From positions 1 through 15,538 of the forward strand of contig CAMLQS010000095.1 in assembly GCA_946482165.1 (NCBI GenBank): a DNA stretch of 15,538 nucleotides, in the 5' to 3' direction. This document shows, in pieces, positions 1-5,810 of this stretch. Source of the DNA: an uncultured Verrucomicrobiota bacterium. GTDB taxonomy: Bacteria > Verrucomicrobiota > Verrucomicrobiae > Opitutales > Opitutaceae. Made by a program: the position numbers and the translations under genes. The stretch's first letter is position 1. Each line of letters opens with the position of its first letter. A model generated the notes under the pieces. That model made no database searches. It was not told the origin of the DNA and worked only from the letters and a program-made list of their open reading frames with translations.

Positions 1-33
1 GCGCGGACGCCGGGACGGAAAAGGCTTCGAGCC

Positions 34-52
34 CACGGGCGGGACGCCCGTG
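34..52. repeat. Short perfect hairpin (REP-like) downstream of the UbiB-type kinase gene
   Basis: CACGGGCG (34-41) and CGCCCGTG (45-52) form a perfect 8-bp stem around a GGA loop. It lies 15 bases past the stop codon of the leftward kinase gene. No run of T follows it in the direction of transcription, so a classical intrinsic terminator is not supported. A dispersed palindromic repeat that may also end transcripts fits better. Just before it, positions 3-18 resemble the left arm of the hairpin at 13577-13596, with one G fewer. Confidence 0.55.
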
Positions 53-66
53 CCACGTCAATCCAG

Positions 67-1701
67 TCAGCGGCCTTCGCGGAAGATGCCGTAGACGACG
101 TAGGCGGCGATGAGGGCGGCGAGGACGTAGCCGACTACGCTGAGGGCGTTGTTCAATCCGTCGCGGGAGGCGACGATGAGCGAACTCCCGATCACCAGGC
201 AGCCGCTGATGAAGCCCAGCGCGATGCGGTTGGCGGATGTCTTGAGGGCGTCGTCCACATCCTCGAGGCCCTGGTGCTGGAACTTGATCGTGAGCTCGTC
301 GTGCTCGACGCGGCGGATGATGCGGTGGATCTCCGCGGGCAGGTCGCGCAGGCTGGCAAGGGTGCCGCGGAGCATGGAGCGGGTCTCGCGCAGCACGGCG
401 CGCGGGCCGGTGCGCTCGCGCTGGAGCTCGACGAGGACCGGCTTGGCGGCGCGGCGCAGGTCGAACTTGGGGTCGAGCGTCGCTGACACCTCCTCGATGG
501 AGAGCACGGCCTTGGCCATCAGCGAATAATCGCTCGTAATGGAAATGCCATTACGGCCGAAGATGAAGAGGAGCTTCAGCATGGCGCGCCCGATGTTCAC
601 CTGGCCGATGGCGCGGTTGAAGTCCTCGCGCAGGGCGAGGGTGACGTCGCGCTCCATGGCGCGGAGGTCGGCGCGGCCGGCGGGGCTGCCGAGGTCGGCG
701 GCGATCTGGACGATGCGCTCGGCGTCCTGGTCGACGGCGGCGAGGAAAAGGTCGGCCAAGCCGTGGCGGAGGCGGCGGGTAAGGTGGCCGGCAAGACCCC
801 AGTCGAGGAAGCAGAGGCGGCCGTCGGGTGTGACGAGGACGTTGCCGGCGTGCGGGTCGGCGTGAAAAAAGCCGGCGACGAGGACCTGGTGAAAAAGCGA
901 TTCCGCGCCGGCGCGGGCGAGTTTTTGCGCGGCTTCGGGCGGCAGGCCGGGCGAGTCGACCGGGCGGCCGACGATGCGCTGCATGACGATCACCCGCTCG
1001 GACGAGAATTCCTCGAACACCTCGGGCGCGAACACGGCGCCGGGGTCGGGGTTGGTCGCGGTGAAGAAACGCTGGTTGCGCGCCTCGTGGGTGAAATCGA
1101 GTTCGCGCAGCACGCCGGCGCTGACCTCGGCGACGACGGCCGGGAGGTCGTAGGGTTGAAGCGCGGCGACGCGGGAGTGCATCTGGCCGGCGAAGAAGGA
1201 GAGGAGCGCGAGATCGGTCTCGACGATGCGGGTGATGCCGGGGCGCTGGATCTTGACGGCGACCTCGCGGCCGTCGCGGAGTTTGGCGAAGTAAACCTGG
1301 GCGAGGGAGGCGGAGGCGTTGGGCTTTTCGTCGAATTCGGTGAAGAACTCCGTGAGCGGACCGCCGAGCGACTCCTCGAGCACGGGGCGCATGTCGGCGA
1401 AGGGCAGCGGGGCGACGTTGCTGCGCAGTTTGCGGAGCTCGATGATGAGCGCGGGCGGCAGGGCGTCGGGCCGCATGCTGAGGAGCTGGCCGGCCTTGAT
1501 GAAGGCGGGGCCGAGCTCTTCGAGGGCCTCGCGGATGCGGACGTAGGCGGGGCGGCGCTGGGCGGGACGCGGGATGAAGCGCTGCCAGAAGCCGGCCGGC
1601 AGCTCGATCTGGTCGAGCATTTCGCCGAAGCCGGAGCGCGCGGCGACCGCGATGATTTCCTTGGCGCGGACGGCGTGGGCGACGAGGGCGAAGGGAGTCA
1701 C
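67..1701 (-). CDS. AarF/ABC1/UbiB-family protein kinase-like protein
   Basis: A 544-residue atypical kinase of the ABC1/UbiB (ADCK) family, whose members support ubiquinone biosynthesis or lipid homeostasis at the membrane. Visible motifs: KAGQ (69-72) of the family-specific KxGQ helix, an Ala/Ser-rich nucleotide loop (ASAS, 129-132) in place of a P-loop, the VAVK lysine (K150), DPHAGN (282-287) in the catalytic loop, and DWG (300-302) where most kinases have DFG. Two C-terminal hydrophobic helices (about 493-511 and 518-537) would anchor it in the membrane, as in UbiB. The start is GTG; no Shine-Dalgarno sequence precedes it. It is the last gene of the leftward block, about 200 bp after the phasin-like gene. 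No ubi or men genes are in the window, so the quinone role is only family inference. Family assignment is very secure, the substrate is not. Confidence 0.95.
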   Translation of the reverse strand: MTPFALVAHAVRAKEIIAVAARSGFGEMLDQIELPAGFWQRFIPRPAQRRPAYVRIREALEELGPAFIKAGQLLSMRPDALPPALIIELRKLRSNVAPLPFADMRPVLEESLGGPLTEFFTEFDEKPNASASLAQVYFAKLRDGREVAVKIQRPGITRIVETDLALLSFFAGQMHSRVAALQPYDLPAVVAEVSAGVLRELDFTHEARNQRFFTATNPDPGAVFAPEVFEEFSSERVIVMQRIVGRPVDSPGLPPEAAQKLARAGAESLFHQVLVAGFFHADPHAGNVLVTPDGRLCFLDWGLAGHLTRRLRHGLADLFLAAVDQDAERIVQIAADLGSPAGRADLRAMERDVTLALREDFNRAIGQVNIGRAMLKLLFIFGRNGISITSDYSLMAKAVLSIEEVSATLDPKFDLRRAAKPVLVELQRERTGPRAVLRETRSMLRGTLASLRDLPAEIHRIIRRVEHDELTIKFQHQGLEDVDDALKTSANRIALGFISGCLVIGSSLIVASRDGLNNALSVVGYVLAALIAAYVVYGIFREGR

Positions 1702-1762
1702 GGAGGGCGGGGAGCGGGAGCTGAGACCGGAAAGGCAGGCTGAAGGGCTGGAGCCGGAGGGC

Positions 1763-1797
1763 TGAGACTTGAAACCTGAAACCTGAGACCTGAGGCC
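1763..1797. repeat. Five-copy heptanucleotide tandem array (TGARRCY)
   Basis: Five contiguous 7-bp units: TGAGACT, then TGAAACC twice, TGAGACC and TGAGGCC, exactly 35 bp. All fit TGARRCY. An isolated TGAGACC lies nearby at 1722-1728. The array is in the gap between the phasin-like gene and the kinase gene and contains no plausible ORF. It resembles the short tandemly repeated repetitive sequences of other bacteria; function unknown. Confidence 0.7.
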
Positions 1798-1845
1798 GGA
1801 GGCGGGAAACCGGATGGCGAGATGGGCGGCCGAGCGAGGGCGGGG

Positions 1846-1892
1846 CGGCGAGGCGGGGCGCCTCGCCGTCGGACGCGAGCAGGATGCTCGCG
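1846..1892. repeat. Two adjacent perfect hairpins downstream of the phasin-like gene
   Basis: Hairpin 1 pairs CGGCGAGGCG (1846-1855) with CGCCTCGCCG (1859-1868) around a GGG loop, 10 bp and perfect. Hairpin 2 pairs CGCGAGC (1874-1880) with GCTCGCG (1886-1892) around AGGAT, 7 bp and perfect. They are 5 bp apart and begin about 10 bases after the phasin-like stop codon. Stable stems just past a stop can stop transcription or protect mRNA ends, but no T-tract follows. I read them as REP-like palindromes with possible terminator function. Confidence 0.6.
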
Positions 1893-1901
1893 CTATTTGG
1901 C

Positions 1902-2240
1902 TTAGGGCTCGCCGTTGCGGGTGGGGGCGGACGCGGGATTGGAGGAGGCGTTGGCGGCGCTTTCGAGGGCGGAGACGCGGGCTTCGAGCGCGGCGAGGCG
2001 GGCGGTGACGGCGGAATCGTGGCGGTTGAAGAGTTCGGAGGCCCGGGCGGAGGCCTGGGCGCTCATTTCCTCGAACTCGCGTTTGCCGCGCTCGGCGATT
2101 TTCTCGGCGATGATGCGGGCGTCGTCGGCCTTGAGCTTGCCTTGGCGCACGTAGTCATCGAGCGCGTCCTGGACCTTTTCCTTGGTGACAACCGCGGCGC
2201 CGACGCCCGCGAGGAGAGTTTTTTTGATGAGGTCGAACAT
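1902..2240 (-). CDS. Phasin-like small coiled-coil protein
   Basis: A 112-residue protein starting MFDLIKKTLLAG with stop TAA. Residues 4-20 are a short amphipathic or hydrophobic stretch. Most of the rest is charged helix (KEKVQDALDDYVRQGKL, then E/K/R-rich), and a heptad-like end (about 78-95, LAALEARVSALES) predicts a coiled coil. This matches the phasin / polyhydroxyalkanoate-granule-associated type, which coats storage granules, though such small proteins are assigned largely by helical character. It lies between the MFS gene and the UbiB-type kinase on the same strand, with hairpins and heptamer repeats on both sides. The reading frame stays open far upstream through the MFS gene, but the ATG at 2240 gives the natural protein. 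No PHA synthase is in the window, so a granule role is inferred. Confidence 0.78.
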   Translation of the reverse strand: MFDLIKKTLLAGVGAAVVTKEKVQDALDDYVRQGKLKADDARIIAEKIAERGKREFEEMSAQASARASELFNRHDSAVTARLAALEARVSALESAANASSNPASAPTRNGEP

Positions 2241-2287
2241 GATGGCGGAGACTATTTGCAAAAGCCGTCGCTGCAAACGGAAAGGGG

Positions 2288-2312
2288 CCGCGCCGCGCAG
2301 GGCGCGGCGCGG
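2288..2312. repeat. Perfect 11-bp stem hairpin between the MFS and phasin-like genes
   Basis: CCGCGCCGCGC (2288-2298) pairs perfectly with GCGCGGCGCGG (2302-2312) around the loop AGG. It is the strongest short hairpin seen in the window. It directly abuts the heptamer array that starts at 2313 and lies about 50 bp upstream of the phasin-like start codon. No clear T-tract follows on the minus strand. It could end the MFS transcript or be a REP element. Confidence 0.6.
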
Positions 2313-2382
2313 AATGACCAATGACCAATGACCAATGACGAATGACCAATGGCCGGTGGCGGATGACGGATGGCGAATGGTC
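2313..2382. repeat. Ten-unit heptanucleotide array (AATGACC) running into the MFS stop codon
   Basis: Ten contiguous 7-bp units. The first five are AATGACC or differ from it by one base. The rest are degenerate: AATGGCC, GGTGGCG, GATGACG, GATGGCG, AATGGTC. On the minus strand the unit reads GGTCATT. The final unit supplies the first two bases of the stop codon of the MFS gene (2381-2383). Copies are purest away from that gene and decay toward it, as expected if homogenisation is recent at one end. Function unknown. Confidence 0.75.
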
Positions 2383-3634
2383 AGGGGGTGGGCGAGGCCG
2401 GGCGGTTGATGGCGGCGTGGGGGGCGGCGGCGCGGAGGCGGTGGGCGAGGACGAGGGTGAGGAGGAATGCGCCGACGGAGAGCCAGCCGACGCGCCCGTA
2501 GCCGACGAGGTGTCCGGCGGCGTCGCGGCTGATGAGGGCGCCGCCGAGGAGGTTGGCGGCGGCGGAGGAGCCTTGTTGCACGGCGGAGTTCACGCTCATG
2601 AAGCCGCCGCGGAAGCGCGGCGAGACGGAGTTGGCCACCAGGGTGGTGGCGGGGCCGAAGCGGCCGGACATGCCGACGAAGAAAAGCGTGGTGACGAGCA
2701 GCACCAGGGGCAGAGGCGAGGGGCCGAGGTGCGTGACGAGCAGCGCGGCGACGATGGCCGGAAGCGAGAGGGCGGCGAGGACATGGAGCTTGTCGTGGCG
2801 ATCGGTGAGGCGGCCGACGAAGGGCGTGGAAAAGAAGGTGGCGGCGCCGCCGAACAGGTAGACGAGCGGCAGGAGTTTTTCGGTGACGCCAGCGTTGGCC
2901 ACGAGGCTCGGGGCCATGAAGGGGATGATGCAGCCTCCGCCGATGACCAATGCGGCGGTGACGGCGAAGCCCCTCCAGTGGATCGGCTCGGCGAGCAGGT
3001 CGCGCATCTGGCCGAGCGGCGAAGCGGAGGCGGCCTCGGCGGTGGGCGGGCGGCGGGGGATGAAGCGGGAAATCGCGAAAAGGATCGGGATGCCGAGCCC
3101 GGCGAGGAGGAAGAAGGGCGCGTGCCAGCCGAGGTGGTTGGAGAGGACGATACCGAGCGGGACGCCGGCGACGGAGGCGAGGGGGAAGGCCGCCATCACG
3201 AAGGCCATGCCGCGGCCGCGCCGCTCGGGGGGGACGACGTCGGAGACCATGGCCACGACCACGGCGCCGGCCAGGCCGCCGAAGGCGCCGGCGGCGAGGC
3301 GGGCGGCGAGCAGGGCGTGGTGGGTCGGCGCGAGCGCGCAGGCGAGGGTGGAGAGCGCAAAGCCGACGTAGAGCCAGGCGAGGGCGAGTTTGCGGTCGAT
3401 CCGGTCGAGGAAGAGACCGCCGACGAGGCCGGCGAGGGCGGCGGCTCCGCCGTAGGCGGCGACGAGGTGGCTGAATTGGGCCGGAGAGAGGGAAAACTCC
3501 TTCATGAGCCCCGCGCCGAGGGGCATCATGATCATGTAGTCGAGGATGTGCGTGAACTGGATCGCCGCGAGCGTGACGAGAATGGTGCGCTCGGAATGGT
3601 GTGGAGCGGCGTCGGGCGCGGCGGGGACGGACAT
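2381..3634 (-). CDS. MFS transporter, DHA1-like (drug/arabinose exporter type)
   Basis: A 417-residue major facilitator superfamily protein of typical length, with about 12 hydrophobic segments and a basic loop near residues 190-220 between the two six-helix halves. The motif A region between TM2 and TM3 reads GGLFLDRIDRK (72-82), matching GxLaDrxGRk. TM1 carries an acidic residue before a Pro-Leu pair (D32 and PLG 38-40), as in proton-coupled DHA1 exporters, and a second charged cytoplasmic loop follows TM4 (PPERRGRGMAF, 135-145). The substrate cannot be read from sequence; small-molecule or sugar efflux of the AraJ/YdhP type is the best guess. The ATG at 3634 has no obvious Shine-Dalgarno sequence. 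About 100 bp separate it from the upstream DUF4199 gene, and its stop codon lies in a heptamer array. Confidence 0.9.
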   Translation of the reverse strand: MSVPAAPDAAPHHSERTILVTLAAIQFTHILDYMIMMPLGAGLMKEFSLSPAQFSHLVAAYGGAAALAGLVGGLFLDRIDRKLALAWLYVGFALSTLACALAPTHHALLAARLAAGAFGGLAGAVVVAMVSDVVPPERRGRGMAFVMAAFPLASVAGVPLGIVLSNHLGWHAPFFLLAGLGIPILFAISRFIPRRPPTAEAASASPLGQMRDLLAEPIHWRGFAVTAALVIGGGCIIPFMAPSLVANAGVTEKLLPLVYLFGGAATFFSTPFVGRLTDRHDKLHVLAALSLPAIVAALLVTHLGPSPLPLVLLVTTLFFVGMSGRFGPATTLVANSVSPRFRGGFMSVNSAVQQGSSAAANLLGGALISRDAAGHLVGYGRVGWLSVGAFLLTLVLAHRLRAAAPHAAINRPASPTP

Positions 3635-3736
3635 GCGGGGCAGCGTGCGCGGCCTGCGCGGCGGCGCAAACGGCGAGCGCGGACGGGATGCGTGATTTAT
3701 GGCGCGCGGGTTTCCCGGGCGACGCCATAGCGCGGC

Positions 3737-4333
3737 TCAGGCGGGCTTCTTGGATGGAGCGGTGGCGTCTCGGCGCACGGCCGCACGGAAAATGAGCGCG
3801 TAGGCGAGGCCGAGGATGAGGGCGAAAAGGAAGGTGTTTACGGCGAAGACGATTCCGCGCATGGCGGCGGAGGTGCCGAATTCGATGCGCTCGGTGATGG
3901 TGGCGACCTCCGCGGCGGAGAGCTTGGCCAGCTCGGGCGCGGCGCGTTCCATCACTTCGGCGCGCTGGATTTCGGGCAGGCGCGGGTTGATCAAGGCGGC
4001 GTAGATCCACTGCGCGGCGCCAGCGACGAGCGCGGCGACGACGGCGGTGAGAGCAGCGAGCTTGGCGGCGGCCCCGAAAGTGAGCTCGGGCTCGCCGCGG
4101 GCGAGAGACGCTTTCTTGGCCGCGCGGTGGGCGAGGCCGAGAAGCACCATGAGCAAGACGAAGCCGATGAGGCTTTCCGGTCTTTGCGCTTTCGCGAGGC
4201 CCTCGATCGAGCCGTGCAAGCCGAGGAAATACACGACGAGCGTGGCGACGAACTGGGCGAGACCGATGAGAAGGCCGTAGAGAAGCGTGAGAGGCACGGG
4301 CGGAAAAAGGCGGGTGGTTGGCGTTGGCTGCAA
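3737..4333 (-). CDS. DUF4199-type four-helix membrane protein
   Basis: A protein of up to 198 residues with four predicted membrane helices (about 13-38, 54-68, 86-112, 158-183). A soluble helical stretch lies between the third and fourth and opens with YAALINPRLPEIQ. The Ile-Asn-Pro after TM3 and the layout match DUF4199, a family of unknown function. No enzyme motif is visible and the tail is basic (TAPSKKPA). The start is uncertain: there is no ATG before TM1, and the in-frame choices are TTG at 4333 or GTG at 4297, with a stop at 4361-4363 upstream. Neither has a Shine-Dalgarno sequence. It follows tatA on the same strand after 65 bp. Confidence 0.75.
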   Translation of the reverse strand: MQPTPTTRLFPPVPLTLLYGLLIGLAQFVATLVVYFLGLHGSIEGLAKAQRPESLIGFVLLMVLLGLAHRAAKKASLARGEPELTFGAAAKLAALTAVVAALVAGAAQWIYAALINPRLPEIQRAEVMERAAPELAKLSAAEVATITERIEFGTSAAMRGIVFAVNTFLFALILGLAYALIFRAAVRRDATAPSKKPA

Positions 4334-4349
4334 ACGGAGGAAGTGAAAA

Positions 4350-4385
4350 CGCCCGCGAGGCTATGATCGACCCTGTCGGCGGGCG
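4350..4385 (-). terminator. Weak candidate terminator after tatA
   Basis: CGCCCGC (4350-4356) and GCGGGCG (4379-4385) can form a 7-bp GC stem with a 22-nt loop just past the tatA stop. On the minus strand it is followed by GTTTTC. The long loop and short T-run make it a weak intrinsic terminator, perhaps only attenuating read-through into the DUF4199 gene. Confidence 0.25.
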
Positions 4386-4398
4386 CGCGGCGGACGGG

Positions 4399-4746
4399 TC
4401 AAGCCGCGGGCGGAGGCAGCTCGGCGGGAGGCTCGATGGCGGCCGGAGGCGGAGTCGTCGCGGCGGGCGGCAGGGTGGCGGCTTGCGGGCGGGGGCGGGG
4501 CTTTGGCGCCGGGGCGGGCTCCTCGTTCATCACGCGCTTCACCTCCTCCTCGACGTTGGCGGAGGCTTTTTTGAATTCGCGAATCACTCTGCCGAGCGTG
4601 CGGGCCATGTCGGGCAGGCCTTTGCCGCCGAAAAGGAGGAGGCCGATGATGCCGACCAGCGCCATCTCCATGGCGCCGATGCCCTCGAGAAAAGCGAGGG
4701 TGGGCGCGGGCGCGGCAGCGGCGAAGGCGAGGGCGGCGGCGGACAT
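4399..4746 (-). CDS. tatA: Sec-independent (twin-arginine) translocase subunit TatA
   Basis: A 115-residue TatA/MttA family protein, the pore-forming subunit that moves folded twin-arginine substrates across the inner membrane. Residues 26-40 form the short TM helix ending in the family FG (LLLFGGKGLPD). The amphipathic helix follows (LPDMARTLGRVIREFKKA, 44-61) with the hallmark FG hinge, LP and REFKKA. The tail from residue 78 is unusually rich in Pro and Ala (to 115), probably disordered. I chose the ATG at 4746 because residues 1-25 give a hydrophobic N-terminal segment like other TatA proteins of this group; starts at Met26 or Met28 are possible. Only 26 bp separate it from the upstream epimerase gene, so co-transcription is likely. 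No tatB or tatC is in the window; TatA versus TatB cannot be fully separated from sequence alone. Confidence 0.88.
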   Translation of the reverse strand: MSAAALAFAAAAPAPTLAFLEGIGAMEMALVGIIGLLLFGGKGLPDMARTLGRVIREFKKASANVEEEVKRVMNEEPAPAPKPRPRPQAATLPPAATTPPPAAIEPPAELPPPAA

Positions 4747-4772
4747 GATGGCGAAAGCAAAGCGGCCGGGGC

Positions 4773-5708
4773 TCAGCTGGCGAGCGCGACCTCGACGACG
4801 AAGCTTTGGGTTTTTCCGGGGGCGACGTGGTGGAGGCCGACGCGAGTCTCGGCGGCGTTGGGCGGTCCCATCCAAGGCTCGACACAGAAGAAGGGGGACT
4901 CCGGCGTCTGCGACCAAGTTACGAAAGTGGCGTCTGGCGCGGGGGCGGTTTTTTTGTCGAGGCCGATGGTGACCGCGATCGCGCCGCTGCGGCCGCCTAC
5001 GGGGGAGAGGAGGGCGGTGGGGGAGGTGAGCCCGAGATGAAACGTGTCGATCCACTCGGCTCGCGCGAGGGAATCGCTTGGCGGCAGGTCGGGGCCGGGG
5101 ACGAGTTTGCCCGTGGCATCCTGGCGGAGGCGGCGCGTGGCGGGAACCGACAGGCGGTAATCGGCGCGCGCGCGGCCCGGTTCCCATGGCACGTTGAAAT
5201 AGAAGTGGTGGCCGGCGCTCCAGGGAATGGGACGGGTGTCGCGGTTCTTCAGGATGAATTCGCAGGCGAGCGAGGCGGGCCCGAAGCGGTAGACGACGGT
5301 GAACTCGTAATCGAAGGGATAGGCTTCGCGCGCGGCGGCGTCGGGCTGAAGCACGGCGGCGAAGCCCGAGTGGTCGGCGCGCACCAGCGCGAAGCGCCCT
5401 TGGCGGGCGAAGCCGTGCATGGGTATGGGGCGGCGCACGCCATCTTCGGCCCGCCAGTGGTTGATGTCGCCGCCGTCGAAGCTGCGGGCGCTGAAGGGAA
5501 AGAGGATGGGGTTGCCGCCGCGGACGGATTGAAAGCCCTCGAAGGTCGAGATTTCGGGCCAGTGGACGACGTCGCGCACGGAGCCGTCGCCGAGGGCGAG
5601 GTTCCAGTTCATGAGGCGGGCGCCGCGCTCCGGGTGGGCGAGAAAGGTCGAGCGACCGATGCGCCAACGGTGCAGCGTCTCTCCGAGAAAAGGAACGGTA
5701 TCGAGCAT
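4773..5708 (-). CDS. Aldose 1-epimerase family protein (galactose mutarotase-like)
   Basis: A 311-residue galactose mutarotase-like protein, a cytoplasmic beta-sandwich enzyme that interconverts alpha and beta anomers of aldoses. Diagnostic pieces: GGNPILFPF (64-72), PMHGFARQGRF (96-106) with a candidate catalytic His98, GHHFYFNV (166-173) with His167/168, and FCVEPWMGPPNA (274-285) with a candidate catalytic Glu277. This pattern is closest to the Slr1438-like subgroup, so the true sugar may not be galactose. The frame is open upstream to an ATG at 5828, but those 40 extra residues are Pro/Arg-rich and overlap the divergent nfeD start, so I chose ATG 5708. It is probably the first gene of the leftward block; tatA follows after 26 bp. 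Confidence 0.88.
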   Translation of the reverse strand: MLDTVPFLGETLHRWRIGRSTFLAHPERGARLMNWNLALGDGSVRDVVHWPEISTFEGFQSVRGGNPILFPFSARSFDGGDINHWRAEDGVRRPIPMHGFARQGRFALVRADHSGFAAVLQPDAAAREAYPFDYEFTVVYRFGPASLACEFILKNRDTRPIPWSAGHHFYFNVPWEPGRARADYRLSVPATRRLRQDATGKLVPGPDLPPSDSLARAEWIDTFHLGLTSPTALLSPVGGRSGAIAVTIGLDKKTAPAPDATFVTWSQTPESPFFCVEPWMGPPNAAETRVGLHHVAPGKTQSFVVEVALAS

Positions 5709-5810
5709 GAGGGAGCGCGGAGGAATGGGGTGGGGCGGGAGGCGGGGCAAAGGGTTTTTGCGCGCACGGCCGACCAGTGGCGCTTGCTTGTGCGGCGCCG
5801 CGGGATTTTG
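5709..5810. promoter_or_regulatory. Divergent intergenic region (epimerase leftward, nfeD operon rightward)
   Basis: These 102 bases separate two divergently transcribed genes, so promoters for both should be here or just inside the gene starts. I could not identify a convincing -35/-10 pair on either strand. A perfect 10-bp palindrome GCGGCGCCGC lies at 5792-5801, directly before the nfeD start, but such words are common in GC-rich DNA. The regulatory role is inferred from gene layout only. Confidence 0.4.

Noticed and set aside
2313..2382. CRISPR array
   Set aside because: Units are only 7 bp with no spacers, so this is a tandem repeat and not CRISPR. No cas genes are present.
763..3730. 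Long plus-strand open frames at 763-1743 and 2342-3730
   Set aside because: They are antisense to strongly supported genes and consist of Gly/Ala/Glu/Arg-rich low-complexity translation, as expected opposite GC-rich coding sequence.
1902..4010. 702-codon open frame on the minus strand spanning the MFS gene
   Set aside because: Most of it is Arg/Pro/His-rich shadow translation in a different frame from the MFS gene. Only the end (phasin-like part, from ATG 2240) looks like a real protein.
5792..5801. Palindrome GCGGCGCCGC before the long nfeD gene as an operator
   Set aside because: The word is common in GC-rich genomes and no known regulator motif is matched.
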